Shown in pieces: positions 52,952 through 61,393 of a stretch of 64,000 nucleotides of DNA; position 1 is the stretch's first letter; every line of letters starts with the position of its first letter. A program made the translations under genes and the position numbers. The notes under the pieces are model-generated. The model did no database searches. It was not told where the DNA came from and saw only the letters and a program-made list of their open reading frames with translations. The stretch covers positions 1 through 64,000 of the forward strand of contig JAFPWY010000001.1 of assembly GCA_017412605.1 (NCBI GenBank), given 5' to 3'. This DNA comes from Fibrobacter sp. (GTDB lineage Bacteria > Fibrobacterota > Fibrobacteria > Fibrobacterales > Fibrobacteraceae).

Positions 52952-53887
52952 TCAGTAGAGGTTGCGCTTCTTGAGGTCATCCACCAGAGACCCCGGCATC
53001 CATTCCTTCAGGGATTCGTAGGCAGGGTCCTTCAGTTTGGCACGCCAGTCGGCAGCCTTCTTGGCATCGCCGGCATCGGCGTAGATACGGATAAGGTTCA
53101 GCACCGAACACCAGTAGCGGATAGACTTGCCCGTGCGCTTGAGGTAATCGGCGGCGCTCGCCTCGTAGATGCGGGCGGCCTCGTCGTAGCGCTTCAGCCT
53201 GTAAAGCATGTCGGCCTTGATCTGCAGCATCACCGGGTGCGCAGGCGACTTCGAAAGGCCGCGTTCCGCAAGCTTGAGGCCCGTCGCGAAATCTTCCTTG
53301 TCGTAATGCATCCAGATGAGCGGAGTCAGGAACAGCGGCCAGAACCTTTCGGAATTTTTGGAAGCGCTGTCGAGCACGGCGAGATATTCCTTGCGGTGGT
53401 CTGACTTGAACGGCACCCAGCTGAAGCTCTTGTCGATATAGTAGGCGTAGATAGCGTAGAAGGCGCGGGCTTCCTGATCGTCGGAGTTCTCGAAAATCTT
53501 TGCCGCGGAACGTGTCTGCATGGCGCCCTTGATGGAATGCCCGGACTCGCTCTGCACGTAGCCCAACTCGAACTTGCGGAGAGCATCCCACATGCCCGTA
53601 GCCTTGCACTTTTCCAGTTCGGCGCCGGCCCGCTGCAACGCAGCGGTGTCGCCGCGATCGTCGTAAAGGCTGATGCGCACGACATTTTCCAGGATACAGC
53701 CCACACCGGCATCGGCGGCACGCACGCGTTTCGCGGCGGCAAGGGCCTCGTCGTAATGCAGCGACATCGTCTGCCGCGTGACCTCCACCGAAAGCGCCAT
53801 CAGCGAATCCGGGAGCGAAAGGGAGACGGGCCCGGCCAGCGCCGGAAGCGATAAAAATGCCGTAATGAGCAGGGCCCTAAAAAACAT
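52952..53887 (-). CDS. Secreted TPR-repeat protein
   Basis: 311 aa from the ATG at 53885-53887, which starts a signal peptide (MFFRALLITAFLSLPALAG). Helical repeats fill the rest; clear TPR-like units include DEALAAAKRVRAADAGVGCI, FATGLKLAERGLSKSPAHPVMLQIKADMLYRLKRYDEAARIYE and AGDAKKAADW. No Shine-Dalgarno; TATATTTG lies 6 nt before the ATG. Function unknown, perhaps a periplasmic scaffold. Confidence 0.72.
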   Translation of the reverse strand: MFFRALLITAFLSLPALAGPVSLSLPDSLMALSVEVTRQTMSLHYDEALAAAKRVRAADAGVGCILENVVRISLYDDRGDTAALQRAGAELEKCKATGMWDALRKFELGYVQSESGHSIKGAMQTRSAAKIFENSDDQEARAFYAIYAYYIDKSFSWVPFKSDHRKEYLAVLDSASKNSERFWPLFLTPLIWMHYDKEDFATGLKLAERGLSKSPAHPVMLQIKADMLYRLKRYDEAARIYEASAADYLKRTGKSIRYWCSVLNLIRIYADAGDAKKAADWRAKLKDPAYESLKEWMPGSLVDDLKKRNLY

Positions 53888-54356
53888 ATTGTCCAAATAT
53901 AGCATTTGCACGGCAGCCGGAAAAGTCCAGCGAATAGAGCCTATCCACAAAGCTCCAGCACTCCCTATCCACAATCGCTCCACATCATTGGCGTTTTCGG
54001 CGAATATTTACAAAAAACTTTCAAAAACCGCACAACGGCGCGGGTTTGTAGTCCAAACTGGAATAAAAAAACCGTGATATGCAAACAGTGCACCCAACGG
54101 CCTTCCAACACGTCTTATTTCCTTATAAGACAACGACTTAAGCGCAACCCGACCCCGTATTATGGACCGCAGTGAAGACAAACTAAGCAAACAAAAAAAA
54201 GAGACACATATCACATGTCAATTTCTTACACGCTTGTTTTGCAAAATCCAATTTTCTATAACTCTCCGTAGAGGCCGGACGTTTTTCCACAATCTATCCA
54301 CCAAGCCTTTTTGGGTCTGTCGACAATTGTGGAAAAAAAAGCCAGACGGAGGTTTC
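53888..54356. other. AT-rich gene-free region with DnaA-box-like sites
   Basis: Four near-consensus DnaA boxes are present: CTATCCACAA at 53941-53950 and 53965-53974, TTTTCCACAA at 54283-54292, and its inverse TTGTGGAAAA at 54327-54336; CTATCCACC follows the third. Between them lie AT-rich stretches (about 54001-54030 and 54181-54250) and a CTTATTTCCTTATAAG dyad near 54113-54129. An ORF open from 54162 is not supported before 54357. Candidate replication-related or DnaA-binding region. Confidence 0.45.
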
Positions 54357-54569
54357 ATGAATCTGTTGCATAAAACATCTGCCATCTCGTTCTACAAGAT
54401 CCAGTCGGGGTTTGTCGCGTTCAAGAGCAGAATCCGCGAGGTACTGGGCGCCACCAGCGAAATCAACCTGGACGACGTCATGAACGACGACGACCTCTAC
54501 TCCTTCTACAGGAACGGGGAATCGGCAGACTTCGTCGCTGCCGCCATTGGCGGGAGCATAGCCGACTAG
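54357..54569 (+). CDS. Small soluble protein of unknown function
   Basis: 70 aa (MNLLHKTSAISFYKIQSG...). CGGAGG six bases before the ATG gives good support, while the longer frame has no RBS. A helical basic N-half (FVAFKSRIREVLG) is followed by an acidic middle (NLDDVMNDDDLYSFY) and AADFV-type end (ADFVAAAIGGSIAD). No signal peptide. It lies directly after the DnaA-box-like region and converges on the LpoA-like gene, 6 nt away. Not recognised. Confidence 0.6.
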   Translation: MNLLHKTSAISFYKIQSGFVAFKSRIREVLGATSEINLDDVMNDDDLYSFYRNGESADFVAAAIGGSIAD

Positions 54570-54575
54570 CTTCGG

Positions 54576-56393
54576 CTACTTCTTCTTTTTCTCGGGGGCC
54601 GGAGCGGGCTCGGGGCAGCCGTTGAGCGTCTCGAACTTGCCCTTCTGGACCGTCACGATCTTGCTATTGACATTCACGCCACGGCGGAACTTGATGTCGC
54701 CGTACACGCCCTGGAACGAACCCGTATTGTTTATGGCGTTCGTCATGCTGTTCGGGGATTTCGCGAGCGTGCTGAACACGATGTTCGCGGCGTCGTAGCT
54801 GAGGCCGCTCACCTTGTCTTCACCCGGCTCGGAGCCCCACCTTTCCTGGAACGCCTTCGCAAACTTCGAGTAGTTCTCGCTCTTGCCCATGTCGAGGCCG
54901 GGCACGCTGAAGTAGGAGCTGTCCACCAGGCGCTTGCCCTGCACCAGAAGTTCGCGACCGTACCAGCCCGACGTGCCGAGCAGCGTACCGGAAAGCTTGT
55001 TGAACGCGATCTGGCCCGCCATGAGGCCCGCGTCGGAGGGGTTCGTGGCCGCGACAAAGATGCCGGGGATGTGGAACGTGGAATCCTGCATGTAGAAGCG
55101 GCGATCCTTGGCGTTCACGGCGTCGAGGTTTTCCGCGCCGCGGGCAATGTTCCTGCGGCGGTTTTCCTGCTTGAAGCGCACGTCGCGGATGAGGTCGAAT
55201 TCAGTCTTGTAGTCCGGACGGCCTTCCTCGTAGTTGCGGAAGGCGACAACCGTGCCGCCGCGGCGTTCAACCGCGGTGGTGAAGCTCTGCGACATGGCGC
55301 TGCCGTAGTCGCCCAGCGGGCTCAGCACGGCAAACTCGCGGATGTCGAGGCACTTGATGGCAAAGTCGGCAATCTTGTTCGCGAGATTTTCCATCGTGAT
55401 GTTCACCTGGAAGATGTTCGGCCCCATGCGGGCGATGCCGTCGTCGGTCGCAGTCGGGGTGATCATCGGGATATGCTGGAAGTTGCTGCCCATCCAGGCG
55501 CCGACCGTTGCAGCGGGGCCACTCATGATGGGGCCGACGACAGCGACAATGCTGTCCTGGTTGATAGCCTGCTGCGTACGCAGGAGAGCCACGGAGGCGT
55601 CGGCGCGGGTATCGGCGGTGCGGATATTCACCTTGCCCTTGAGGCCGGCCTGTTCAAAAGCGAGAATCACGCCCTGCACGGCGGCGGCGCCGAACTCGGC
55701 GAAATCACCGGAAAGCGGGGCGAGCACGAGAACCGTCGGCATGCCGGCACCGTAGTCTTCAAGAGAGTTGATGCCCTTCTCGGCGGTATTGACCAACTTT
55801 TCGGAGGCGCCGGAACTCAGGACCTTCTTGTACCAGTAGCGGGCGGCCTTGTAGCGGCCGGCATTCTGGCATTCGCGGCCAATCTGCAGCTGCATCCAGC
55901 CGACCAGGTCCTTGTCCACCGGGTACTTTTCCAGGAGCGCCTGGAGCTGGTCAGCCGTCATGAGCGAGGCGGCAATCGTCTGCACGGCGACTTCCTTGGT
56001 ACGGGAGCGGGCGGCAGGGTTCTTGGAATAGGCGAGAATGCGCAACATGTCCTCGACACCTTCGTACACGGCGCCACGCTCGACCAGGACGATGGCATGC
56101 GCCAGTTCCATACGTTCGCGGTACGGGGTAGACACATAGTATTCGAGGAAGCGGCTGGAGACCTTGTCGGCCTCGTCGCGCTTGTGTTCGCGCAGGTAGC
56201 ATTCCGTAAGCATCACTGCGGCCTTCTCGCCGTTGCTGTTGCGGAAGCTGGACTTGTACACCTTGACCAGGGGAGCGATGGCATCCGCGCAGCGTCCGTC
56301 CTGAATCAGGGACATGGCCTGCGACAGATCGCCCTGGGCGAAAATCATCGAAGAGAAGAAAGAAACAAAAAGGAAGGGAAGAAGACGTTTCAT
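54576..56393 (-). CDS. LpoA-like protein: TPR domain plus periplasmic binding-protein domain
   Basis: 605 aa. Signal peptide MKRLLPFLFVSFFSSMIFAQ. Residues about 20-215 are helical tetratricopeptide-like repeats. Residues about 220-590 form a type I periplasmic binding protein fold (Leu/Ile/Val-binding family): VLVLAPLSGDFAEFGAAAVQGVILAF, VAVVGPIMSGPAATVG, IPMITPTATDDGI, EFAVLSPLGDYGSAMSQSF. This two-part layout matches LpoA (YraM), the activator of penicillin-binding protein 1A, but could also be a solute receptor. The lipobox of true LpoA is missing. The C-terminal tail is Pro/Lys-rich. No transport genes are adjacent. Confidence 0.72.
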   Translation of the reverse strand: MKRLLPFLFVSFFSSMIFAQGDLSQAMSLIQDGRCADAIAPLVKVYKSSFRNSNGEKAAVMLTECYLREHKRDEADKVSSRFLEYYVSTPYRERMELAHAIVLVERGAVYEGVEDMLRILAYSKNPAARSRTKEVAVQTIAASLMTADQLQALLEKYPVDKDLVGWMQLQIGRECQNAGRYKAARYWYKKVLSSGASEKLVNTAEKGINSLEDYGAGMPTVLVLAPLSGDFAEFGAAAVQGVILAFEQAGLKGKVNIRTADTRADASVALLRTQQAINQDSIVAVVGPIMSGPAATVGAWMGSNFQHIPMITPTATDDGIARMGPNIFQVNITMENLANKIADFAIKCLDIREFAVLSPLGDYGSAMSQSFTTAVERRGGTVVAFRNYEEGRPDYKTEFDLIRDVRFKQENRRRNIARGAENLDAVNAKDRRFYMQDSTFHIPGIFVAATNPSDAGLMAGQIAFNKLSGTLLGTSGWYGRELLVQGKRLVDSSYFSVPGLDMGKSENYSKFAKAFQERWGSEPGEDKVSGLSYDAANIVFSTLAKSPNSMTNAINNTGSFQGVYGDIKFRRGVNVNSKIVTVQKGKFETLNGCPEPAPAPEKKKK

Positions 56394-56414
56394 AGTAACC
56401 CTTTCTCGACGCCG

Positions 56415-56732
56415 CTAGGCCTCCGCCTTGGCCGCCTGGACGACGTCGTGATCTTTTTTGATTTGCTTTTGCAGAGATTCAGGCAATTTGGCCCAGTCGA
56501 TGATATCGACCCGGAACGGGAGCTCGCTTTCGACGAAGGCCTTCTCGACGGCAGTCATATCGTCGAAGGAAATCGGCTTTTCCGAAATAACGACAAGTTC
56601 GAGGTCCATATCGGGCGGGCAATCCGTGCCGTTGACCCTCGGACCGTACGCCCAGACTTCGACGCCCTCGAAATGGAGGCCCAAAATCCGCTGCACTGTT
56701 TCCAACTGTTCCGTATCTAAGCAAAGAGCCAT
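56415..56732 (-). CDS. Minimal nucleotidyltransferase-type protein with altered GS motif
   Basis: 105 aa. The fold order matches MNT-type nucleotidyltransferases: VEVWAYGPRVNGTDCPPDMDLELVV corresponds to the usual G-S-R-A-x-G...D-x-D, with GPR replacing GSR and DMD supplying the Asp pair; the third acidic residue may be in VDIIDW. MNT proteins are often partners of HEPN toxins, but no HEPN gene is adjacent, and the gene lies 21 nt upstream of the LpoA-like gene on the same strand. TATATTTG lies 7 nt before the ATG and no Shine-Dalgarno is seen. Confidence 0.7.
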   Translation of the reverse strand: MALCLDTEQLETVQRILGLHFEGVEVWAYGPRVNGTDCPPDMDLELVVISEKPISFDDMTAVEKAFVESELPFRVDIIDWAKLPESLQKQIKKDHDVVQAAKAEA

Positions 56733-56808
56733 AGCTAGTCAAATATAAATATATAAAGGGATACTGCTCCCCGAGATTTTACTTTTTTTCCCTGTTTTGA
56801 GTATATGC

Positions 56809-56855
56809 GGGAGGGGGCCACGCTCGGAGTTGCGAAGGCCGCCCGGCCCCCTCCC
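56809..56855. repeat. GC-rich 11-bp inverted repeat
   Basis: GGGAGGGGGCC (56809-56819) pairs with GGCCCCCTCCC (56845-56855); the loop is also GC-rich and followed by CCCTCCCCCTCCCC. It stands out from AT-rich flanks and may be a dispersed repeat or a structured RNA stem. Confidence 0.5.
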
Positions 56856-56919
56856 TGCACCCTCCCCCTCCCCGGCCGACGCTTTATTCTCTCGACGCAT
56901 ACTTGCTTTCTCAATGACT

Positions 56920-56950
56920 AAAAAACATTCCCGCAGTAACTACGGGAATG
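56920..56950 (-). terminator. Terminator of acyltransferase gene
   Basis: Minus-strand stem CATTCCCG / CGGGAATG with a short loop is followed by TTTTTTAGT. Confidence 0.85.
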
Positions 56951-56997
56951 CTTGGCTAAGGTATGCTAGATTGCAATGCTGTTAAATTGCAGTCTTT

Positions 56998-58221
56998 TTA
57001 TTTCGAATCGCGGGGTGGGCGGCGACCGTTGCCACGGCGGCCCCTGTTCCTGAAGAACCGGTTGCGTCTGGGTTCCTCGCGGACAAGCACCACGTTTTCC
57101 GGAGTACGTCCGGCAAGCTTATACACGCCATTGCACGCAAAATCGATAATCCATGCGCTCAGGAACGAAAGGCCGAACGCAAGCAGGAATATCAGGATAG
57201 GATTCTTCGGCGAATAGACCAGTTCCTGGAAGTAGTAGTAGCAGAAGAAGCTGTGCGTAAGCCAGATTCCGATAGACTGCCTGCCGAAAATCACGAGCAC
57301 GCTCTTCACCACGCGCAACCTGTACACCATAAGGACAATCCCGAGCGTCACCATCGAGGCATACGCGAAGTCGAAGAAGTCAATCCCCCACCTGTCCGGC
57401 TGCCTCCAGCCGTCACGCAAGAAATAGGCAACCAGCAGAAGCACCACAGCGACGGTGACACGCTTTACAGCATTCGTCCGCAGGGAATTGATCGCCCGTT
57501 CAAACACGTCGTACTTGGCAAGCCACGCACCAGTCATGTATATAGGCAACAAGCTCAGCGCGATAGACATCTTGATCCAGAAATACGAAACGTTGAGTTC
57601 AGCGGTGTACGGGAACTTCACGACAAAACCGGCAAGGATCCTCGTCACGAACACGTTCAGGAGGATAATCCAGACCAGGTCATTGTAGATGTTGCTCCGC
57701 TTGCGCCTGAAGAACCACATGACCATCGGGGTCATTAAAATGAGGATGACGTATTCCGTAAGGAACCACCACTCGAAATTGAAGTTCGTCTCGAGAAGGA
57801 GCGCATTCCTAATCCACTGCGAGACATGAGTGTTCACGTTCGGCTTGCCGAGAATCAGGCCCATCGGCACGAACACGATGAATACCGGCCAAACCTTGAA
57901 ATAGAGCTTCTTGAGGCGGCGGGCGAAAAAGGAGAGCAGCGGTTCGCACTGTTCGTCACTGGGAAGAAGCTTGGAAGAATAGCTCCTGAAAATCCCATAT
58001 CCCGCGAGGAGCGTGAATATGGCGACGCACACCTTGCAGAAGCCAGACACATGCCATTCGAGGGTCGTCGTGTCGGCGAATACGAATAAACTATTAAAAC
58101 TCGTGCCGGGAAGCAGTCGCGCCGGGAAGGCAAACAGGTGGTGCACCAGCATCATCATGATGGCAATACCCTTTACAGCCAGGGTATCGTCCTTGGAAAC
58201 GTCAAAACTCCATTTTTTCAT
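56998..58221 (-). CDS. Acyltransferase-3 family membrane protein
   Basis: 407 aa with about ten predicted membrane helices. KGIAIMMMLVHHLFAFP near the N-terminus carries the His pair typical of acyltransferase family 3, and the layout (VCVAIFTLLAGYGIFRSY, LKKLYFKVWPVFI, WWFLTEYVILILMTPM) matches OafA/YrhL-like proteins that O-acetylate surface glycans. The tail is a basic Arg/Gly/Pro-rich extension of about 30 residues (RRNRFFRNRGRRGNGRRPP). No glycan cluster is adjacent; the acceptor is unknown. Confidence 0.85.
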   Translation of the reverse strand: MKKWSFDVSKDDTLAVKGIAIMMMLVHHLFAFPARLLPGTSFNSLFVFADTTTLEWHVSGFCKVCVAIFTLLAGYGIFRSYSSKLLPSDEQCEPLLSFFARRLKKLYFKVWPVFIVFVPMGLILGKPNVNTHVSQWIRNALLLETNFNFEWWFLTEYVILILMTPMVMWFFRRKRSNIYNDLVWIILLNVFVTRILAGFVVKFPYTAELNVSYFWIKMSIALSLLPIYMTGAWLAKYDVFERAINSLRTNAVKRVTVAVVLLLVAYFLRDGWRQPDRWGIDFFDFAYASMVTLGIVLMVYRLRVVKSVLVIFGRQSIGIWLTHSFFCYYYFQELVYSPKNPILIFLLAFGLSFLSAWIIDFACNGVYKLAGRTPENVVLVREEPRRNRFFRNRGRRGNGRRPPRDSK

Positions 58222-58251
58222 TTATATATAATCCTTTAATCGCAGGGGCGG

Positions 58252-58881
58252 TCAGAGCCGACCCTTCACAAGCTTGTACAAATCGGCGAAAACGGCTTCC
58301 GGGCTCCGGTCGGCATCGATAGCCGCAACGCAGTCCGGGTAGTCGCGAGCCGCGGCCAGGTAGCCCTGGCGCACCCGTTCGAAAAACTCGGCCTTCTCGC
58401 TTTCCAACCGGTCGGGTGCCTCGCCCCGCTTCGCGGTGCGCGCGCGGCTCCGTTCCACAGTCAGGTCAAGCACGACCGTCAGTTCCGGGAAGCACCCGTC
58501 GCAAGTGAGTTCCGTCAGGCGCTGCACCATACTTGCACCGAGTCCGCGTGCATAACCCTGGTAGGCAAAAGTGCTCCACGCGAAACGGTCGGCAATCACG
58601 ATCTTCCCCGCATCGAGTGCCGGCTGGATAATCTCGTGAATCACCTGGGCTCGCGCCGCATTGTACAGCAAAAGTTCCGTCTTGTCGGCCATGATTCCCT
58701 TGAACGAGGCGTCCAAAAGAATCTCACGAATACGCTCCGAAATCTTAGCACCGCCCGGCTCGCGCAGCTTCACCACGGAGTAACCCTCGCTTTCGAGGGC
58801 CGAGATAAGCATGTCTATCTGGGTCGACTTTCCCGACCCATCAATACCTTCGAGGCTAAAAAAACGCTTTGCCGTATTCAT
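58252..58881 (-). CDS. tmk: Thymidylate kinase
   Basis: 209 aa. Phosphorylates dTMP to dTDP. The ATG at 58879-58881 starts MNTAKRFFSLEGIDGSGKST, with the P-loop; the long upstream frame overlaps the divergent gene and is rejected. LREPGG (DR(E/P) motif region), ADRFAWSTFAYQGYARGL and the LID region RTAKRGEAPDRLE are as expected. CATATTTG lies 5 nt before the ATG. It is 61 nt from the divergent 58943 start. Confidence 0.95.
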   Translation of the reverse strand: MNTAKRFFSLEGIDGSGKSTQIDMLISALESEGYSVVKLREPGGAKISERIREILLDASFKGIMADKTELLLYNAARAQVIHEIIQPALDAGKIVIADRFAWSTFAYQGYARGLGASMVQRLTELTCDGCFPELTVVLDLTVERSRARTAKRGEAPDRLESEKAEFFERVRQGYLAAARDYPDCVAAIDADRSPEAVFADLYKLVKGRL

Positions 58882-58942
58882 GGGTACAAATATGCAAAAA
58901 TATTTCGGGGAATCAAACTTTTCTATTATTGACTCACTTGCT

Positions 58943-59818
58943 ATGCGTGTCTTTGTCCTATCATTGGTGCTTCTGCTCGCGGGAATAGCCCTCGCCGACG
59001 ACTTCGTCGTTACGCCATCCAATCTGGCTCCACACGCATTTACCGCAAAACAGATTGCGCCCGGAACTTCGCGCATTTTTTCCATCAGGTCATCGTATGC
59101 GACCTGCGACTCCTGCAACATATCCGGAAAAACCGAAAGCACATCCTCCGACCCAAAACAACACTATATCGACGACGACATCGTCGGTTCCGATTTCCGA
59201 TTCGACATAAGCCTCTTCCATTTCCTCTGGCCCAAGACTCAAAGCATCGAAGGTGCCGAGAACTGGACCGGCCACAACTTTGGCGGCGGCCTTTTCCTGA
59301 ACGCGCACTACGCCTACATGCTTGAAGCGGGAATCGCACCCACGATAGTGCAGTGGCTCGGCCCCATCTACCTGGGCGCTAGCTACGAATTCTCCCTCGG
59401 CGCCTACTATGGCCGCGACGAAGAGAACGACCTCTCCTCGGATCATTCGAAAACGCTGTTTACCGGAGCCCTGAACGCAGGCGGCGGAACAATGCTGTTC
59501 ATGAACAACCACGGACTTGGTTTCGGCATGCACGGCGGCATCCGGCAACTCCATATCATCAATCCCGGTTACAGCAAATACACCTCCCACGACCCCCGCA
59601 CCGGCGAAGAAACCAACCCGGAAAGACAAAGCGGCTACCACATACAGGACTGGATATTCTATTACGGAATCGACATGCTCGGCTACACGAACCTTCCCCT
59701 GCTCAAGGAATCCAACAGCAGGGGTCACGCAGGCTATGCGATATCCTTGGAAATGGGCGTACACACGGACGATAATCCTCTGATTTTCTGGGCTTTTTCA
59801 TTTAGCTTGATGTTATGA
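58943..59818 (+). CDS. Outer-membrane protein, first gene of a three-gene envelope operon
   Basis: 291 aa. Signal peptide MRVFVLSLVLLLAGIALAD. A Cys pair (CDSC) follows at about 52-55. The rest is barrel-like, rich in Gly and aromatics (GGGLFLNAHYAYMLEAG, YLGASYEFSLGAYYG, GGGTMLFMNNHGLGFGMHGG), ending WAFSFSLML. The stop overlaps the next gene by ATGA, so translation is coupled. Longer frames to 58811 overlap tmk and are rejected. Function unknown. Confidence 0.72.
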   Translation: MRVFVLSLVLLLAGIALADDFVVTPSNLAPHAFTAKQIAPGTSRIFSIRSSYATCDSCNISGKTESTSSDPKQHYIDDDIVGSDFRFDISLFHFLWPKTQSIEGAENWTGHNFGGGLFLNAHYAYMLEAGIAPTIVQWLGPIYLGASYEFSLGAYYGRDEENDLSSDHSKTLFTGALNAGGGTMLFMNNHGLGFGMHGGIRQLHIINPGYSKYTSHDPRTGEETNPERQSGYHIQDWIFYYGIDMLGYTNLPLLKESNSRGHAGYAISLEMGVHTDDNPLIFWAFSFSLML

Positions 59819-61140
59819 AGAAGTTCCGCGAAAATAGTGCAATCTCCGTATTGCTCATGACGGCTGTCGCCCTCCTTTCGGGTTGCAGTTCCATTACGCG
59901 CCCTCCCCCGGCAGCTGCGTACATGGACAGCTACGGCAGGAACGATGCCGTGCGAAGCATCGGCTTTTCGTACTATGCGGGAGATCTGGACAACGCGCAC
60001 CACGAAAGCGAGAAGTACAACCATACCAGTTATTCGGAATGGTGGGGCGACGCGACGTTCGCAAACTATATCAGCGGTGGCTACTTTACCTTCGGATGGG
60101 GATTCCAGACCTTCACACCCTTCCTCCAGGGAGGATTCGTATCGCCGTATTTCGGTTTGAATGCGTGGAGCAACACCGCCGCCCTCGCGACAGCTCCGAT
60201 GAGCAAGTCCAGCGAAAACGGATTCATGTCGCACTACTCCGGCGGCGGCATGGCCATTGAACAGATTCCCCTGAACGACAAGTGGAAACTCGGTTTCACG
60301 GAACACCTGTCCCGAAACGGGCGCGAAGTTTACTTTATAGACGAAGACGACTGTTTCGCATGCGGCATACCTAGCCCGAGACCCAAGTTCTACATGGAAG
60401 CAGGCGGCGGCTTTTACGTTTCGCGCAAGTTTGGCGAATCCGCCAAGGCATCGCTCGAATTCCGTTATGGCCGGGATATGGACGAAAACCGCAACCGCTT
60501 CTCGGTCACGCTGGACATATGGGGATTCACCGCTCCCCTTTCCGTCGGCGGAAACGACGTGATGAGGAATCTGGCACAGAAGAACATCGAGAAGATGAAG
60601 CACATGGAATCCTCTTCCGTCGATAGCCTGCCGAGCAGGAACGACGTCGACTCGCTCCATACCATCAAGCGCAACTGGTTCCGGCTCGCGGACAGCAATC
60701 AGACCGTATCGTTCGTATTCCATCCGGTCGATTCCGTCACGGCGGTAACGACCAAGGGCATCTGCTACGACGAGCGTGCGGATGTCGTCTGGATGAAGCA
60801 GGACTACGGCAACATGGTCTACAAGGTTTCGGCGGATTCGCTGGATTACTGCCAGCAGATGGAACGGAAGAGCCTCGCCGGCCTAATGATTGTGGAAGGG
60901 GCACTCATATTCTTGCCGGGAGCTCTCATCACGGGGAGCGCCACGGGCGGGGCTCTCGTCGCGGGCGGCACCGCCATAAGCATCTGGGCGCTTTTCAACT
61001 TCGGCTTCGATCCGGAAAGCCTTGCACCGAAAGTATATTCCGAACTATGCTCGGAAAGGCATACCAAGGAGCAGGTCGCCGAATGGCTCAGGCAATATCC
61101 TTGCGGAAGCAAGCTACAATCGCAGGAAACGGGGAATTGA
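59815..61140 (+). CDS. Lipoprotein, second gene of the envelope operon
   Basis: 441 aa. Lipobox ALLSGCSS. The N-terminal two-thirds is barrel-like or beta-rich (YISGGYFTFGWGFQTF, MEAGGGFYVSRKFGESAKASLEFRYG); a helical/Gly-rich hydrophobic pair follows near 355-395 (GLMIVEGALIFLPGALI, GGALVAGGTAISIWALF). It overlaps the preceding gene by 4 nt and is followed 2 nt later by a 58-residue lipoprotein. The three probably form an outer-membrane complex. No family recognised. Confidence 0.72.
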   Translation: MKKFRENSAISVLLMTAVALLSGCSSITRPPPAAAYMDSYGRNDAVRSIGFSYYAGDLDNAHHESEKYNHTSYSEWWGDATFANYISGGYFTFGWGFQTFTPFLQGGFVSPYFGLNAWSNTAALATAPMSKSSENGFMSHYSGGGMAIEQIPLNDKWKLGFTEHLSRNGREVYFIDEDDCFACGIPSPRPKFYMEAGGGFYVSRKFGESAKASLEFRYGRDMDENRNRFSVTLDIWGFTAPLSVGGNDVMRNLAQKNIEKMKHMESSSVDSLPSRNDVDSLHTIKRNWFRLADSNQTVSFVFHPVDSVTAVTTKGICYDERADVVWMKQDYGNMVYKVSADSLDYCQQMERKSLAGLMIVEGALIFLPGALITGSATGGALVAGGTAISIWALFNFGFDPESLAPKVYSELCSERHTKEQVAEWLRQYPCGSKLQSQETGN

Positions 61141-61142
61141 GC

Positions 61143-61319
61143 ATGAAGACAAGGCAACTCCTGATGATGGTTTATGCATTGCTGGTGGCGTTCCTCCTGT
61201 CCGCCTGTCTCGACGAAGGCGTCGCCCCGACGGATATCCGCGACGGCCGCAAATACGACATTCCCGGTGCCGTTCCGGACACGAATTATATTCCCGACAT
61301 CGAAATCCCGATACTGTAA
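61143..61319 (+). CDS. Very small lipoprotein, third gene of the envelope operon
   Basis: 58 aa: MKTRQLLMMVYALLVAFLL then lipobox SACLDEG and about 30 acidic, Pro-rich residues ending IPDIEIPIL. It starts 2 nt after the previous stop, so translation is probably coupled. Many small lipoproteins of this size are accessory subunits; its partner is likely encoded upstream. Confidence 0.65.
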   Translation: MKTRQLLMMVYALLVAFLLSACLDEGVAPTDIRDGRKYDIPGAVPDTNYIPDIEIPIL

Positions 61320-61338
61320 TCACCGTCCATTCCGGAAA

Positions 61339-61367
61339 CAAAAAAACCGCAGCTCGTCGCTGCGGCT
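61339..61367 (-). terminator. Terminator of secA
   Basis: Minus-strand stem CCGCAG / CTGCGG with a loop of seven bases, then a run of T from the plus-strand A7. It also lies 3' of the convergent lipoprotein operon. Confidence 0.8.
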
Positions 61368-61393
61368 TAATTTCTAATGAGGCAGTTCCCGAA

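Noticed and set aside
56415-56732. MNT/HEPN toxin-antitoxin pair
   Set aside because: Only the nucleotidyltransferase half is present; neighbours are an LpoA-like gene and intergenic DNA.
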